Shown: positions 44,209-53,148 of the stretch, in pieces
Position numbering within the stretch: the first letter of the stretch is position 1
Layout of the letters: the number at the start of each line of letters is the position of its first letter
Assembly: GCA_945860295.1 (NCBI GenBank)
Contig: CAMAQH010000003.1
Location: forward strand, 124,001 to 188,000
Length of the DNA: 64,000 nt
DNA from: Prosthecobacter debontii
GTDB taxonomy: Bacteria; Verrucomicrobiota; Verrucomicrobiia; Verrucomicrobiales; Verrucomicrobiaceae
Direction: 5' to 3'
Made by a program: the position numbers and the translations under genes
The notes under the pieces: model-generated
Seen by the model: only the letters and a program-made list of their open reading frames with translations
Told to the model about the DNA's origin: nothing
The model's database searches: none

Positions 44209-45460
44209 GCGCCACTGGCTCACAGCCCTGTGCCTCGGCCTCTCGCTGCTCACAAACTTGGCCATATCTGCGGACGAACCCTTCCGCCCCGAGGCGGGGA
44301 AGTTCCCGCCTCTGGAAAAAGCGCACTCCTTCCGGGGCGAACTCATCTTCGTGGACCACGCGAACCGCCGCGGCAGCATCCGCGTGCAGGGCTCGGGCAT
44401 GTTTTTCCGCAACGACCCGCACCCCTTCGCCATGCTGCCCTACGGCATCGTGCGTTATCACGGCGCACCAGCGGATTTGCGGGATATTCCCCTCGGCACC
44501 GTGATGCACGTCCACGCCTTCCTGCCGCCTGACCCGAAGACTTCCGCCGTGCCGGTCTTGCAGGTGAGTAGCGGGAAGCAGGACGCAAATCACAATCGCG
44601 GCGCAGGCATCTTCCCCGCCGAGAATCATGTGCTTCTCCTCGAAGACGAGCCCAGCCATTGCCAACGCGAGGGCATGATCTGGAAGCTCCGGGAAGTGGA
44701 TATCAAAAATCGCGAAGGCATGATTATCGCCACCTGCGAACCGAAGCAAGGCAGAGACAGCAAGGCCACCGAAGAAAAGCTGACCTTCGATGCCGCCACC
44801 CGCGTCTGGCGTGGCCGCGAAAGCCTCGGGCTCGATGAATTGATCACCGAAGGCGCATGGCCCGCCGATGGCAAAAAATCCCTCGGCAAAAAATCCGTCC
44901 AACTCGGCATCACCTGGAAACCCACGCCGGATGGCATCTTCACTCGTTTCCACATCTCGGACATCTGGCTCGACGATGCATCGTTGCAACGCGCCGCCAA
45001 GAACCAGACCGAAACGCACAAGGCCTTCATCCGCAGCCGCTGGATGCCCGCATGGATCAATGCCGTCGAGTATGGCAAGTTCGGTCGCGCCACCGTGACC
45101 GCGACCCTTTTCGGCGGCATGGACGACTCGCTCTACGCCGACTTCAAAAAAGATGTCCCGGCCCTGATGAATGCCGTCGAGAACACTTTGAAGCACACCC
45201 ACGGCGCCTACGGACCCGCGCACATGGCCTCCAAGGGGCCCATGCTCGACGTCATCAAACTACCTGGCCTAACCCCTCTAGGCAGCAGCGGCATCCAGAT
45301 CCGTTTTGACACCGACCTCATCATCGAAGGCATCCGCCCCGGCAGAGTCGTCCGCGTCCGACCTGCGAGCTGGCCCCAAGTCCAAGTGCCACGCGAGGAA
45401 TACCTCAATGACAGCCTCGAAGAGCGCTTTCCCAGTCCGACCATTTTCCCGAAGTATTGA
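44171..45460 (+). CDS. Secreted protein of unknown function, tandem paralogue 2
   Basis: 429 residues from ATG 44171. The longer open frame to 44024 overlaps the previous gene and was rejected because the paralogue begins at the equivalent MIPPIL. Signal segment LRHWLTALCLGLSLLTNLAI, mature start ADEPFRPEAGKFPPLEKAHS, then RGELIFVDHANRRGSIRVQG, FHISDIWLDDASLQ, FIRSRWMPAWINAVEYGKFG and ending ERFPSPTIFPKY. It matches paralogue 1 along its length, diverging mostly in the middle (about residues 130-160) and near the C-terminus. Tandem duplication is evident. Function unknown; context suggests an extracytoplasmic partner of the DUF1592/DUF1552 proteins. Confidence 0.87.
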   Translation: MIPPILHHSTTPLRHWLTALCLGLSLLTNLAISADEPFRPEAGKFPPLEKAHSFRGELIFVDHANRRGSIRVQGSGMFFRNDPHPFAMLPYGIVRYHGAPADLRDIPLGTVMHVHAFLPPDPKTSAVPVLQVSSGKQDANHNRGAGIFPAENHVLLLEDEPSHCQREGMIWKLREVDIKNREGMIIATCEPKQGRDSKATEEKLTFDAATRVWRGRESLGLDELITEGAWPADGKKSLGKKSVQLGITWKPTPDGIFTRFHISDIWLDDASLQRAAKNQTETHKAFIRSRWMPAWINAVEYGKFGRATVTATLFGGMDDSLYADFKKDVPALMNAVENTLKHTHGAYGPAHMASKGPMLDVIKLPGLTPLGSSGIQIRFDTDLIIEGIRPGRVVRVRPASWPQVQVPREEYLNDSLEERFPSPTIFPKY

Positions 45461-45511
45461 TGGAATCGTCGAGAGCTGGAACCATGGAACAATTCATCGC
45501 ACTGGCACTTC

Positions 45512-45529
45512 ACCATCACTCCAACACTC
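45512..45529. repeat. CACTCCA-type simple repeat
   Basis: accatcactccaacactc in the gap after paralogue 2, the fourth occurrence of this repeat type around the same gene cluster. The rest of 45461-45594 shows no gene. Confidence 0.5.
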
Positions 45530-45594
45530 TGAGCATGGAAGGCACCACCCGAGGATTGCCCGGCGGCACGCTCAATGGCACTGTGGCCGCGTGC

Positions 45595-45750
45595 TCAGTC
45601 AATGTGCAGTAGGGCGGTGAGATGCTCGGCAAGTTCCGCATTCGCAGCGGTGCTCCATAATCGTTTGTTACCGAGATCCGCCACTGGCACTGGCTGTGCC
45701 GCAGTGATCGTGGCAAACCGGAATGCGCGCGTGTGAGCTTTGAGCCGCAT
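45595..45750 (-). CDS. Small hypothetical protein downstream of the ABC transporter
   Basis: 51 residues reading MRLKAHTRAFRFATITAAQP, VPVADLGNKRLWSTAANAEL and AEHLTALLHID. It begins 5 nt after the ABC transporter stop on the same strand, with coding-like third positions. No family recognised. It could be a genuine small protein translated by coupling or the remains of a longer gene. Confidence 0.4.
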   Translation of the reverse strand: MRLKAHTRAFRFATITAAQPVPVADLGNKRLWSTAANAELAEHLTALLHID

Positions 45751-45755
45751 GGAGT

Positions 45756-47495
45756 TCACAGCAGCGCCAGACTCGCCAGCTCGCGATAGTAAGCGCAGCT
45801 TTGCACCAGCTCCTCATGGCGGCCATGGGCTAGCACGACGCCCTGACGCATGACATAAATCACATCCGCGCTGACGACGGTACTAAGGCGATGAGCGATG
45901 ACTATGCAGGTGCGATCCTGGCGCAGTTTATCGAGAGCTTGTTGGATGAGTTGTTCGGACTTGGTGTCCACGGCGCTCGTCGCTTCATCCAGCAACAGGA
46001 TCGGTGCATCTTTGAGAAAGGCACGCGCCATGGCGATGCGCTGCCGCTCGCCGCCACTGAGCATGACGCCACGCTCACCGACCTGAGCTTCGAGACCATC
46101 GGGGTGACGCCGAACAAACTCTTCTGCACTGGCGAGATCGAGTACGCACCACATCTGCTCATCCGTAGCCGCAGGATCACCGAGGCGGAGGTTATCACGA
46201 ATGGTGCCAGCAAAGAGAAAGGCGTCCTGAGTGACGTAAGCCAGCGCATCACGGAGAGAGACGCGGCTGTAATCGGCGAGAGGTCGGCCATCGAGTGTGA
46301 CACTGCCTGATTGCGGCTCATAGAAACGGGTGAGCAATTGAAACAGGGTCGATTTCCCTGAACCAGTCGCGCCGACGATGGCCACGGTTTGCCTTGGCTC
46401 AACGCGCAGATTCAGCTCTTGCAGCACGGGCTTGTCGGCGCTGTAGCCAAAGGTCACGGCGTGGAATTCGATTGCGCCTCTGGCCTGCTCCAGCGTGTGG
46501 CCTTTCTCCAAATCTTCCTCACCTTCCTGATCTAAAATTTTGAAGATACGCTCAGCGCTTGCTAGGCCGGTGACGATGGTTTGATTGACTCCATGCAGCC
46601 TCGCGATGGGTTCAAAGAAGAAGCCGAGGAGGAAGATGAATTTAAAAAGCTCGCCCGTGGTGATTTGGCCCTGGATGGCTCCATAAGCGCCCATGCCGAG
46701 CAGCAGCACGAGGCCAAAACTGCCGAAGAATCCCATGAGCGGACTGTAAACTGCCCATGCTGTCATGAGCCGTTGCTGAGCTTGTCGGAGCAGGTGACTG
46801 GCCTGATTAAAATCGTCCTGCTTGGTGTCTTCAGCCGTGTAGCTCTTCACTTGGCGGATGCCAGTGATGGTGTCGTGTAGCAGCGAGTTCATGTGGCTAC
46901 TAGCCTCACGCGCTAGTTTGGCGCGTGGAGCCACCCAGCGTGCAAACAGCCAGCCGCCAGCCGCGATGAACGGCGTGGGAATCATAACTATGAGAGCGAA
47001 CTGTGGGTTCGTGTAAAACATGACGGCTCCAGCGATGATGATTTGCAGGATGGAAGTAAAGCCCTGCTCGATGCTTTCCAGGATGACGCGCTGAGTCGCG
47101 GGCACGTCATCGGCAATGCGAGTGAGGATGTCTCCCGTGCTTTGCTTGTCGAACCAGGCCAGCGGCAGTCGTGCGATCTTGCGGTGAAGCCGCCCGCGCA
47201 GGTCAAAGATCATGCGCTGCTCGAAGACGCTGTTCACGCGTGTGCGGACATAGAATAGAAACTCACGCAGAAAGAAGACCCCGATGGCGAGTCCGCCTGC
47301 ACGCCAGATGCCGAGAATATCTTTGTTCGGTATGATGTCATCCACAAACCACTGCACCACGCCGGGGAAGACGATGATCAATGAAGTCCCGAGCATGGCC
47401 AGCACAAGCTGTAACAGCGCGATCTGCCAATGCGCACGAGCAAACTGTAGCAAGCGACGCGCCGCAGAGGAGAGAGAAGTGGGTTTATCGGACAT
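45756..47495 (-). CDS. ABC transporter, fused permease/ATPase (MsbA/LmrA-type exporter)
   Basis: 579 residues. An N-terminal six-helix membrane domain (first helices IALLQLVLAMLGTSLIIVF and AGGLAIGVFFLREFLFYV) is followed by a nucleotide-binding domain. Walker A is AIVGATGSGKSTLFQLL, signature LSGGERQRIAMARAF, Walker B ILLLDEATSAVDTKSEQ, H-loop IVIAHRLSTV. As a half transporter it should form a homodimer that exports lipids, drugs or peptides; the substrate cannot be deduced. Upstream lies an inverted GAATGACGAAT repeat, then a membrane-protein gene on the same strand 88 bp away. Confidence 0.93.
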   Translation of the reverse strand: MSDKPTSLSSAARRLLQFARAHWQIALLQLVLAMLGTSLIIVFPGVVQWFVDDIIPNKDILGIWRAGGLAIGVFFLREFLFYVRTRVNSVFEQRMIFDLRGRLHRKIARLPLAWFDKQSTGDILTRIADDVPATQRVILESIEQGFTSILQIIIAGAVMFYTNPQFALIVMIPTPFIAAGGWLFARWVAPRAKLAREASSHMNSLLHDTITGIRQVKSYTAEDTKQDDFNQASHLLRQAQQRLMTAWAVYSPLMGFFGSFGLVLLLGMGAYGAIQGQITTGELFKFIFLLGFFFEPIARLHGVNQTIVTGLASAERIFKILDQEGEEDLEKGHTLEQARGAIEFHAVTFGYSADKPVLQELNLRVEPRQTVAIVGATGSGKSTLFQLLTRFYEPQSGSVTLDGRPLADYSRVSLRDALAYVTQDAFLFAGTIRDNLRLGDPAATDEQMWCVLDLASAEEFVRRHPDGLEAQVGERGVMLSGGERQRIAMARAFLKDAPILLLDEATSAVDTKSEQLIQQALDKLRQDRTCIVIAHRLSTVVSADVIYVMRQGVVLAHGRHEELVQSCAYYRELASLALL

Positions 47496-47499
47496 GAGA

Positions 47500-47578
47500 G
47501 AAAATGACGAATGCAGAATGACGAAACTAAGAAGCGCTCAGACGTGCCTGCCCCCCAAGATTCGTCATTCGTCATTCC
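47500..47578. repeat. GAATGACGAAT-type inverted repeat between genes
   Basis: 47500-47525 reads gaaaatgacgaatgcagaat then gacgaa; 47560-47578 reads attcgtcattcgtcattcc, an inverted copy. It occupies the 87-bp gap upstream of the ABC transporter start and could form a hairpin in its leader. The same motif occurs in coding sequence at 23606-23639. Confidence 0.7.
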
Positions 47579-47582
47579 ACAG

Positions 47583-48464
47583 CTAGCGCGTCTTGTACAC
47601 GATGCTGTCCATCGCTTCCGCCAGAGCCAGGCCTTTGAGGAAAGGCACAAGCTGTGGATTCGAAGCCGCCTTTTCCAACTGCGGCAACTGCATGAGTCCA
47701 GCGAAGTCTTGACGGTCGATGGCTTGACGCACTTTTTCATCTCGACCCAGGGCGGCGATCTCAGGATGGTTAAGCGCATTGGCAGAGTCAGGACCACGCG
47801 CGGCGATTTGCTGCCACACGCGATTGTCAGGCCAAAGGATGAGCAGCCGAGCGAGATTCGCTGTGGCACGCACATCATAGGGATCGAGCTGCTCGGTGAG
47901 CTTGCCAATAGAGGTGTGATCAAATTTTTGGGCGAACTGCTCGACCCATGCGCCGAGATCACTCTTCACGCCTTTGGCACCTTGCTCGACGGCGGCATTT
48001 TCCAGACCATAGACGCTACCGACAAGACGCAGGACCATGGCTGAAAGCCAGACCAGTGCGCCTGTTGGCAGGAGGCTGATCAGGCCCGCCTTCCAGCCCG
48101 TCATGCTTGCCAGGAAAGAGAGCAGTCCAAAGCCAGCGAGCATATTGAAGGCAGCGCGTGCCAGGAAAAAGGTGACGAGACCAACACCGCCAGAGATCAT
48201 GAGCAGAGCGTCCGTGCTCATGTTTGAAGCCAAAACACCAAACATGTCGGCGTGATGGCGGAATACATACGTGGCGGCCAGAACGGCCGCCGCAAGACTG
48301 AACATGCCAATAACCTGAGAGACCACACCACGAGCCACGGCCAACCCCGCGAGGAAAGCGACAGCCACCAGACCCCAGGCACCCATGCTCTGACCAGCCA
48401 TGGCTCCTTTGGCCTGTTCGAGGGCACCGCTGACATTCGGTAGATTGAGGGCGAGGAACTCCAT
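47583..48464 (-). CDS. Membrane protein of unknown function (weak CvpA-like appearance)
   Basis: 293 residues. Four to five hydrophobic helices in the first 150 residues: GLVAVAFLAGLAVARGVVSQ, GMFSLAAAVLAATYVF, LLMISGGVGLVTFFLARAAF, MLAGFGLLSFLASMTGW and LISLLPTGALVWLSAMVLRL. The C-terminal half is soluble, about 140 residues (HTSIGKLTEQLDPYDVRATA, QAIDRQDFAGLMQLPQLEKA), which may bind a partner. The helix arrangement vaguely recalls CvpA, but no motif clinches it. It may be co-transcribed with the ABC exporter, though a repeat-filled 87-bp gap separates them. Confidence 0.65.
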   Translation of the reverse strand: MEFLALNLPNVSGALEQAKGAMAGQSMGAWGLVAVAFLAGLAVARGVVSQVIGMFSLAAAVLAATYVFRHHADMFGVLASNMSTDALLMISGGVGLVTFFLARAAFNMLAGFGLLSFLASMTGWKAGLISLLPTGALVWLSAMVLRLVGSVYGLENAAVEQGAKGVKSDLGAWVEQFAQKFDHTSIGKLTEQLDPYDVRATANLARLLILWPDNRVWQQIAARGPDSANALNHPEIAALGRDEKVRQAIDRQDFAGLMQLPQLEKAASNPQLVPFLKGLALAEAMDSIVYKTR

Positions 48465-48591
48465 GCTTGTCCGCTATCAAAAGGGCACGCTGTAGATGGC
48501 GCAAGCCGTTTGTGGTCCATGTCAGGCAGACTTCAGTCAGCCCCATATTTGCCTTCCGGCGTATATGCTATACGCTCCACTCTTTTCTGCC

Positions 48592-49815
48592 ATGACTGCC
48601 ACCGCTGCCCCCCTTCCCGTGATGCCCGACAAACACGGCCACTTTGGCCGTTACGGAGGCATGTTCGTGCCAGAGACGCTCATGTCGGCACTCAATGAAC
48701 TGGCCGAAGAATATGAGCGAGCTAAGGCAGATCCGCTTTTCCAAACCGAGCTGAATCGATTGCTACACGAGTATGTCGGTCGCCCCACACCGCTCTATTT
48801 TGCTGAGCGCTGGACTCAGAAGCTCGGTGGCGCACGCATCTACCTGAAGCGTGCAGATTTGCTGCACACAGGTGCCCACAAAATCAACAATGCACTCGGT
48901 CAGGCCCTGCTCGCGCTGCGACTCGGCAAGCAGCGCATCATCGCAGAAACGGGTGCGGGTCAGCATGGTGTGGCGACGGCGACTGTGTGCGCTCGTTTCG
49001 GCCTGGACTGCACCATCTACATGGGTCTGGTCGATATGGAGCGGCAGGCGTTGAATGTCGCACGCATGAAATTCCTCGGGGCCAAAGTCGTGGCTGTGAC
49101 CGCTGGTCAGGCGACTTTAAAAGAAGCTGTGAATGAGGCCATGCGTGACTGGGTGACGAACGTCCACAGCACCCATTACATTCTTGGCAGCGCTCTCGGT
49201 TCGCATCCCTTCCCGATGATCGTGCGCGACTTCCACCGCATCATCGGCGTGGAGGCACGTCAGCAGATCTTGGAGCGTGAGGGGAAGCTGCCTGATCTGC
49301 TCGTCGCTTGTGTCGGTGGTGGCAGCAATTCCATCGGCCTTTTCCATCCCTTCCTCAATGATCCAAACGTGCGTATGATCGGCGTCGAAGCGGGTGGTGA
49401 TGGCATTGTCCCCGAGCGTCATGCGGCACGCTTCCAGGGCGGGCGGCTCGGTGTTCTGCAAGGCACGAAAACCTGGTTGCTCGCCAATGACGACGGCCAG
49501 ATCGAACTGACTCACAGTGTCAGCGCTGGACTCGACTACGCCGCCATCGGCCCCGAGCACGCTTGGCTGCATGATATGCAGCGCGTCGAGTATCATTACG
49601 CGACCGATGACGAAGCACTCGCCGGCTTCCAGGACCTCTCGCAGATCGAGGGCATCATCCCCGCTTTAGAAAGCAGCCACGCCATCGCCGAAGTGACCAA
49701 GGTCGCACCGAAGATGGGCAAGGACCAAGTCATTGTCGTCAACCTCTCCGGTCGCGGCGACAAAGACGTGGCCCAGGCTGCACGCATGATCTTAAAGGAA
49801 GAGCTGAAGTTTTAA
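48592..49815 (+). CDS. trpB: Tryptophan synthase beta chain
   Basis: 407 residues from ATG 48592; an in-frame ATG 32 codons upstream is too early, since the family begins with [16 protein letters not shown]. The pyridoxal-phosphate lysine is Lys97 in [15 protein letters not shown]. Further motifs: [37 protein letters not shown] (phosphate loop) and [14 protein letters not shown]. It converts indole and serine to tryptophan, normally with TrpA. No trpA or other trp gene is adjacent here, so the pathway genes are dispersed. Confidence 0.97.
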   Translation: MTATAAPLPVMPDKHGHFGRYGGMFVPETLMSALNELAEEYERAKADPLFQTELNRLLHEYVGRPTPLYFAERWTQKLGGARIYLKRADLLHTGAHKINNALGQALLALRLGKQRIIAETGAGQHGVATATVCARFGLDCTIYMGLVDMERQALNVARMKFLGAKVVAVTAGQATLKEAVNEAMRDWVTNVHSTHYILGSALGSHPFPMIVRDFHRIIGVEARQQILEREGKLPDLLVACVGGGSNSIGLFHPFLNDPNVRMIGVEAGGDGIVPERHAARFQGGRLGVLQGTKTWLLANDDGQIELTHSVSAGLDYAAIGPEHAWLHDMQRVEYHYATDDEALAGFQDLSQIEGIIPALESSHAIAEVTKVAPKMGKDQVIVVNLSGRGDKDVAQAARMILKEELKF

Positions 49816-49827
49816 CAAGCCGCTGAC

Positions 49828-50232
49828 TCACTGCTTCGTTGCTCGCGGAATGTCCGGCAGTTCAGCGCGGCGGATTTCTTCTTGCGGAGCCGGCATCAAA
49901 GAAGCGGGCTTGTAGCTTGCCATGGCTCGGCGAACGGCGGCGGAGCGTTGAGGTGCTATTTTCAGCGCTGTCTGCAAAATAATACGGACCTGATCCGGCT
50001 CCGCCTGGACTGCGCACATGGCAGAAACAACAATGTCTGCGGCACAGGACTCCTGCATGACCAGAGCATCTTCCAGCCGCATCTCCAGCGCAGCAGGTTG
50101 CCTCTGAATGGCGGCGATGAGATTCACACAAAGATCTTCGCAGGGAGACACCCAGAGCTTGGCCTTCGGTGCCTGCGCATAAGCGCCGAAAACCTGAGCC
50201 ATCAGGGTGATGAGGAGGCATAAACGTTTCAT
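49828..50232 (-). CDS. Small secreted hypothetical protein
   Basis: 134 residues from ATG 50232; the open frame extends upstream into the esterase gene, but the signal peptide (RLCLLITLMAQVFGAYA) begins here. The mature part is helical with four Cys residues (PCEDLC, ESCAADIVVSAMC), probably forming disulfides. Segments such as LIAAIQRQPAALEMRLEDAL and DQVRIILQTALKIAPQRSAA resemble small periplasmic proteins common in Verrucomicrobia. Function unknown. It lies 34 bp downstream of the esterase gene on the same strand. Confidence 0.75.
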   Translation of the reverse strand: MKRLCLLITLMAQVFGAYAQAPKAKLWVSPCEDLCVNLIAAIQRQPAALEMRLEDALVMQESCAADIVVSAMCAVQAEPDQVRIILQTALKIAPQRSAAVRRAMASYKPASLMPAPQEEIRRAELPDIPRATKQ

Positions 50233-50266
50233 CAGCAGACAAACGAGGGGCGAGGAGTTGTCGGAC

Positions 50267-51361
50267 TCAGCGGAAAAGTTTCGGCGCAAAGTCTGCCAAG
50301 TAGTCCCGCCAGATAGGCCAGGAATGATCACCCGGAGTAAGATGCCAATCATGATGAATGCCGCGCGCTTTAAGTATGGTGATGAGCTGTTGATTGCGGT
50401 CGAGTAAGAAATCTTTTTCGCCACAGGCAATCCAAAGCAGCTTGAGTTTCTCATTCGTACCTGAAGCGTCATCGAGCGCAGCTTTGATCTCATTTTCATC
50501 CACCGCACCACTGAAGGAACCGATCCATGCAAAGCGATCCAGATGCGTCATGCCTGTGCTCAGCGACTGCCAGCCGCCCATGCTAAGTCCAGCAATGGCG
50601 CGTTGCTCGCGCTCGGTGGACAAGCGGTAGCGGCTTTCAGCCAGTGGCAGCGCATCCTCCAGCAATTCCTTTTTAAATGCCGCGAGAGAAGAGCTGCGTT
50701 TGTCCGCCCTCTCACGAGGGATTTGGCCCTGCGGATGGCCGTCGATCATGAGCACAATCATGGGTTTCGCTTTTCCCGCAGCGATGAGGTTGTCCAGAAT
50801 CCAATGCGCTTTGCCATGCACCACCCAGGTTTCATGGCGGTCGCCAGAGCCATGCTGGAGAACCAAGAGAGGATATTTTTTATCAGCATCTGCCTCATAA
50901 CCCGGTGGCGTGTAAACCCAGGCCTCACGCTGCCTGCCGAGTGCTTTCGAAAGATAGATATGCTGATGCACGGCTCCATGCGGCACATCCTGGAAATCCC
51001 ATACGTTGGGCGGAGTGCCTGTCACATGCAGGATGCTCGTGTTGGGATTGCGCTGCGGCTTCATCGTGGGGTTCGCAGGGTCGATCATGGACAGCCCATC
51101 CACGATGAAACTGTACTCCCACACGCCGGCCTTCAGTTGGGGCACCGCCACACTCCATACGCCGTCTGCGTCCTTGGCCATGTCCACCTGCTGCCGATCC
51201 CATTGACCGCGCAGCAACACCTTCGTCGCCATTTTAGCCTAAAGCCGAAAAACAACGCCGTGATCCTCACCGATCTCTGGTGAAATGACTGGCTGAGCCA
51301 TGATGGAAAGCGCGGTGCTGGTCAGGAAAAATGCGAGGGTGAGAAGGGTCTTCATAATCAT
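50267..51361 (-). pseudogene. Secreted esterase (Esterase_D / enterochelin-esterase type) split by one amber codon
   Basis: From ATG 51361 (or 51355) the frame encodes a signal peptide (TLLTLAFFLTSTALSIMAQP) and ISPEIGEDHGVVFRL, then TAG at 51241-51239. It continues in the same frame with AKMATKVLLRGQWDRQQVDM, a CBM48/immunoglobulin-like domain. The alpha/beta-hydrolase domain follows: YPLLVLQHGSG, nucleophile GLSMGGWQS, and His in TPGDHSWPIWRDYL. The only visible lesion is the TAG, where relatives have Lys or Arg. Translation could restart at ATG 51232 to give an intact but unexported 321-residue protein. Recorded as a pseudogene because export seems lost. Confidence 0.7.
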
Positions 51362-51485
51362 GACGACGCTGACATGAGCCGCGCTGATGGGAAAGACGCA
51401 TTTCATCCATGACCTCACTTTGAGTCGCTGCCGACGGCCTGAAATGAGCACTCGCACATCAAGCAATCGCGTCCACTCTCAACGA

Positions 51486-52892
51486 ATGTCCTTCCAAGCA
51501 CTCGGCCTCGACGCCAAGATTCTCCAAGCTATCGCAGAAGCCGGTTACACTGAGCCTACCCCAATCCAGACCGCCGCCATTCCACCCATCATTGCTGGAA
51601 ATGACCTCATCGGCATTGCTCAAACCGGCACGGGTAAAACCGCCGCCTTTACGTTGCCCATCCTGACCCGTCTTGTGGCTAGCCAGGGCAAGCCGGGGAC
51701 CAAGGTGCTCATCCTCGCGCCGACACGTGAACTCGTGGTGCAGATCGAAGAAAACGTGCTGGCCTATGCCAAACACTTGCCGCTCACCATCGCTAAAGTC
51801 TTTGGCGGTGTCGGCGAGCGCCCGCAGATCAATGCTCTGCGCGCTGGCTGCGACATTGTGATCGCCACGCCAGGCCGCCTGATCGATCTCATGGGCCAAC
51901 GCCATGGCAACTTCAGCGGACTCCAGCACCTCGTGCTCGATGAGGCGGATCGCATGCTTGACATGGGTTTCCTGCCCAGCATCAAGCGCATCGTCCAAGC
52001 CATGCCGAAGAAGCGTCAGACGCTCATGTTTTCCGCCACGCTGTCGAAAGAGATCGAGGCGCTCACGCATGAGTTTCAGCATAGCCCTAAGATCGTTCAG
52101 ATCGGTCGCCGCTCCAATCCCGCTGAGACCGTGACCCAGATGGTCTATGAAGTGCCTATGCACCTGAAACAGCCGCTGCTCAGCCACCTGCTGGAGGACA
52201 ATACAATGAATATGGTGCTCGTCTTCACCCGCACCAAGCACGGTGCCGACCGAGTCGCACGTAAGCTGGAGCAGACTGGTGTGAAGTGCGCCACGCTGCA
52301 CGCAAATCGCTCTCAGAATCAGCGCCTCAAAGCACTCGCCGATTTCAAATCTGGTGCCGTGCGGGTACTTGTCGCCACAGACATCGCCGCGCGTGGCATT
52401 GATGTGGACGGCATCTCCCATGTGGTGAATTACGACTTCCCCATGCACTCCGAAGACTATGTTCACCGCATCGGTCGCACAGGTCGTGCGCAGGCGATTG
52501 GGGATGCCATCAGCTTCATCACCCCAGAAGACCAGGCTCCCTTGCGCAGCCTTGAGCGCTTCATCGGCCGCGGCCTCATCCGCAAACGTGCTGAAGGTTT
52601 TAATTATGCCGCCTCTGCGCCACCGCGCTCGGAAGAACCGCCACGCCAGCGCGACTCACGCGCGGGATCACAGTTTGGCCATCTTGGTCGTCGCCCACCC
52701 GGTGGTGGTGGTGGCGGCGGTCAGGGCCGTGGAGGCCGCAGTCAAGGAGGCGGCGGTGGTGGTGGTCGTGACGACCAACGCGGCCAGGATCAAGGCCGAG
52801 GACGCCCCCAATCGTCGTCCCAAGAATCACGCCCAGCTCAAGCTGGCGATGCCGCCAAGCGCAGCCTGTGGAATCGTTTATCGGGTAGGTAG
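51486..52892 (+). CDS. DEAD-box RNA helicase (RhlE-like)
   Basis: 468 residues from ATG 51486 (MSFQALGLDAKILQAIAEAG); ATGs at 51387 and 51444 would add a tail without family similarity. Q-motif EPTPIQTAAIP, Walker A AQTGTGKTAAFTLPIL, DEAD box LVLDEADRMLDMGF, SAT in LMFSATLSKEI, and motif VI HRIGRTGRA. The C-terminal 100 residues are low-complexity with two poly-Gly runs separated by Arg/Gln/Ser, an RGG-like RNA-binding tail. It unwinds RNA, probably in ribosome assembly or cold adaptation. Divergently transcribed from the esterase. Confidence 0.93.
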   Translation: MSFQALGLDAKILQAIAEAGYTEPTPIQTAAIPPIIAGNDLIGIAQTGTGKTAAFTLPILTRLVASQGKPGTKVLILAPTRELVVQIEENVLAYAKHLPLTIAKVFGGVGERPQINALRAGCDIVIATPGRLIDLMGQRHGNFSGLQHLVLDEADRMLDMGFLPSIKRIVQAMPKKRQTLMFSATLSKEIEALTHEFQHSPKIVQIGRRSNPAETVTQMVYEVPMHLKQPLLSHLLEDNTMNMVLVFTRTKHGADRVARKLEQTGVKCATLHANRSQNQRLKALADFKSGAVRVLVATDIAARGIDVDGISHVVNYDFPMHSEDYVHRIGRTGRAQAIGDAISFITPEDQAPLRSLERFIGRGLIRKRAEGFNYAASAPPRSEEPPRQRDSRAGSQFGHLGRRPPGGGGGGGQGRGGRSQGGGGGGGRDDQRGQDQGRGRPQSSSQESRPAQAGDAAKRSLWNRLSGR

Positions 52893-53148
52893 TCGCCAAA
52901 AGCACCTACTGTAACCGTCAAGCCGATCTCTACTCCATGAAAGCTGAGGTATGAGGTGCCTTTCGCCGTATTCAGCACCTATCGGCGCCCAGGTAAGCGC
53001 ACCCAGAATTCAGCGATGATCATCTGATACCTATCAACATTGGAACCACGGCTGATGTTTTTAATGGTGAACAGGATGGAATGAAAAATCCTACCTGCTG
53101 GCTAGAAAATCATCTGGGCGCAGGGCGTGATGCGCGGCAACATGCGGC
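52893..53148. other. Intergenic stretch without recognised content
   Basis: 256 bp between the helicase and mtnA. No open frame of note, no clear hairpin terminator and no S-adenosylmethionine riboswitch pattern was recognised despite the sulfur-salvage gene downstream. Confidence 0.5.

Noticed and set aside
43955-45223. 422-codon minus-strand open frame opposite the tandem paralogues
   Set aside because: A shadow of high-GC coding sequence; a similar shadow appears at the matching place of the other paralogue (43491-44207).
24971-51361. Possible amber (TAG) recoding, because several frames are broken by TAG
   Set aside because: Clearly intact genes such as hflC and the RhlE-like helicase end in TAG, no suppressor tRNA was seen, and the affected genes also have frameshifts or truncations, which fits ordinary decay.
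52893-53148. SAM riboswitch before mtnA
   Set aside because: No recognisable conserved core or terminator-type stem in the gap.
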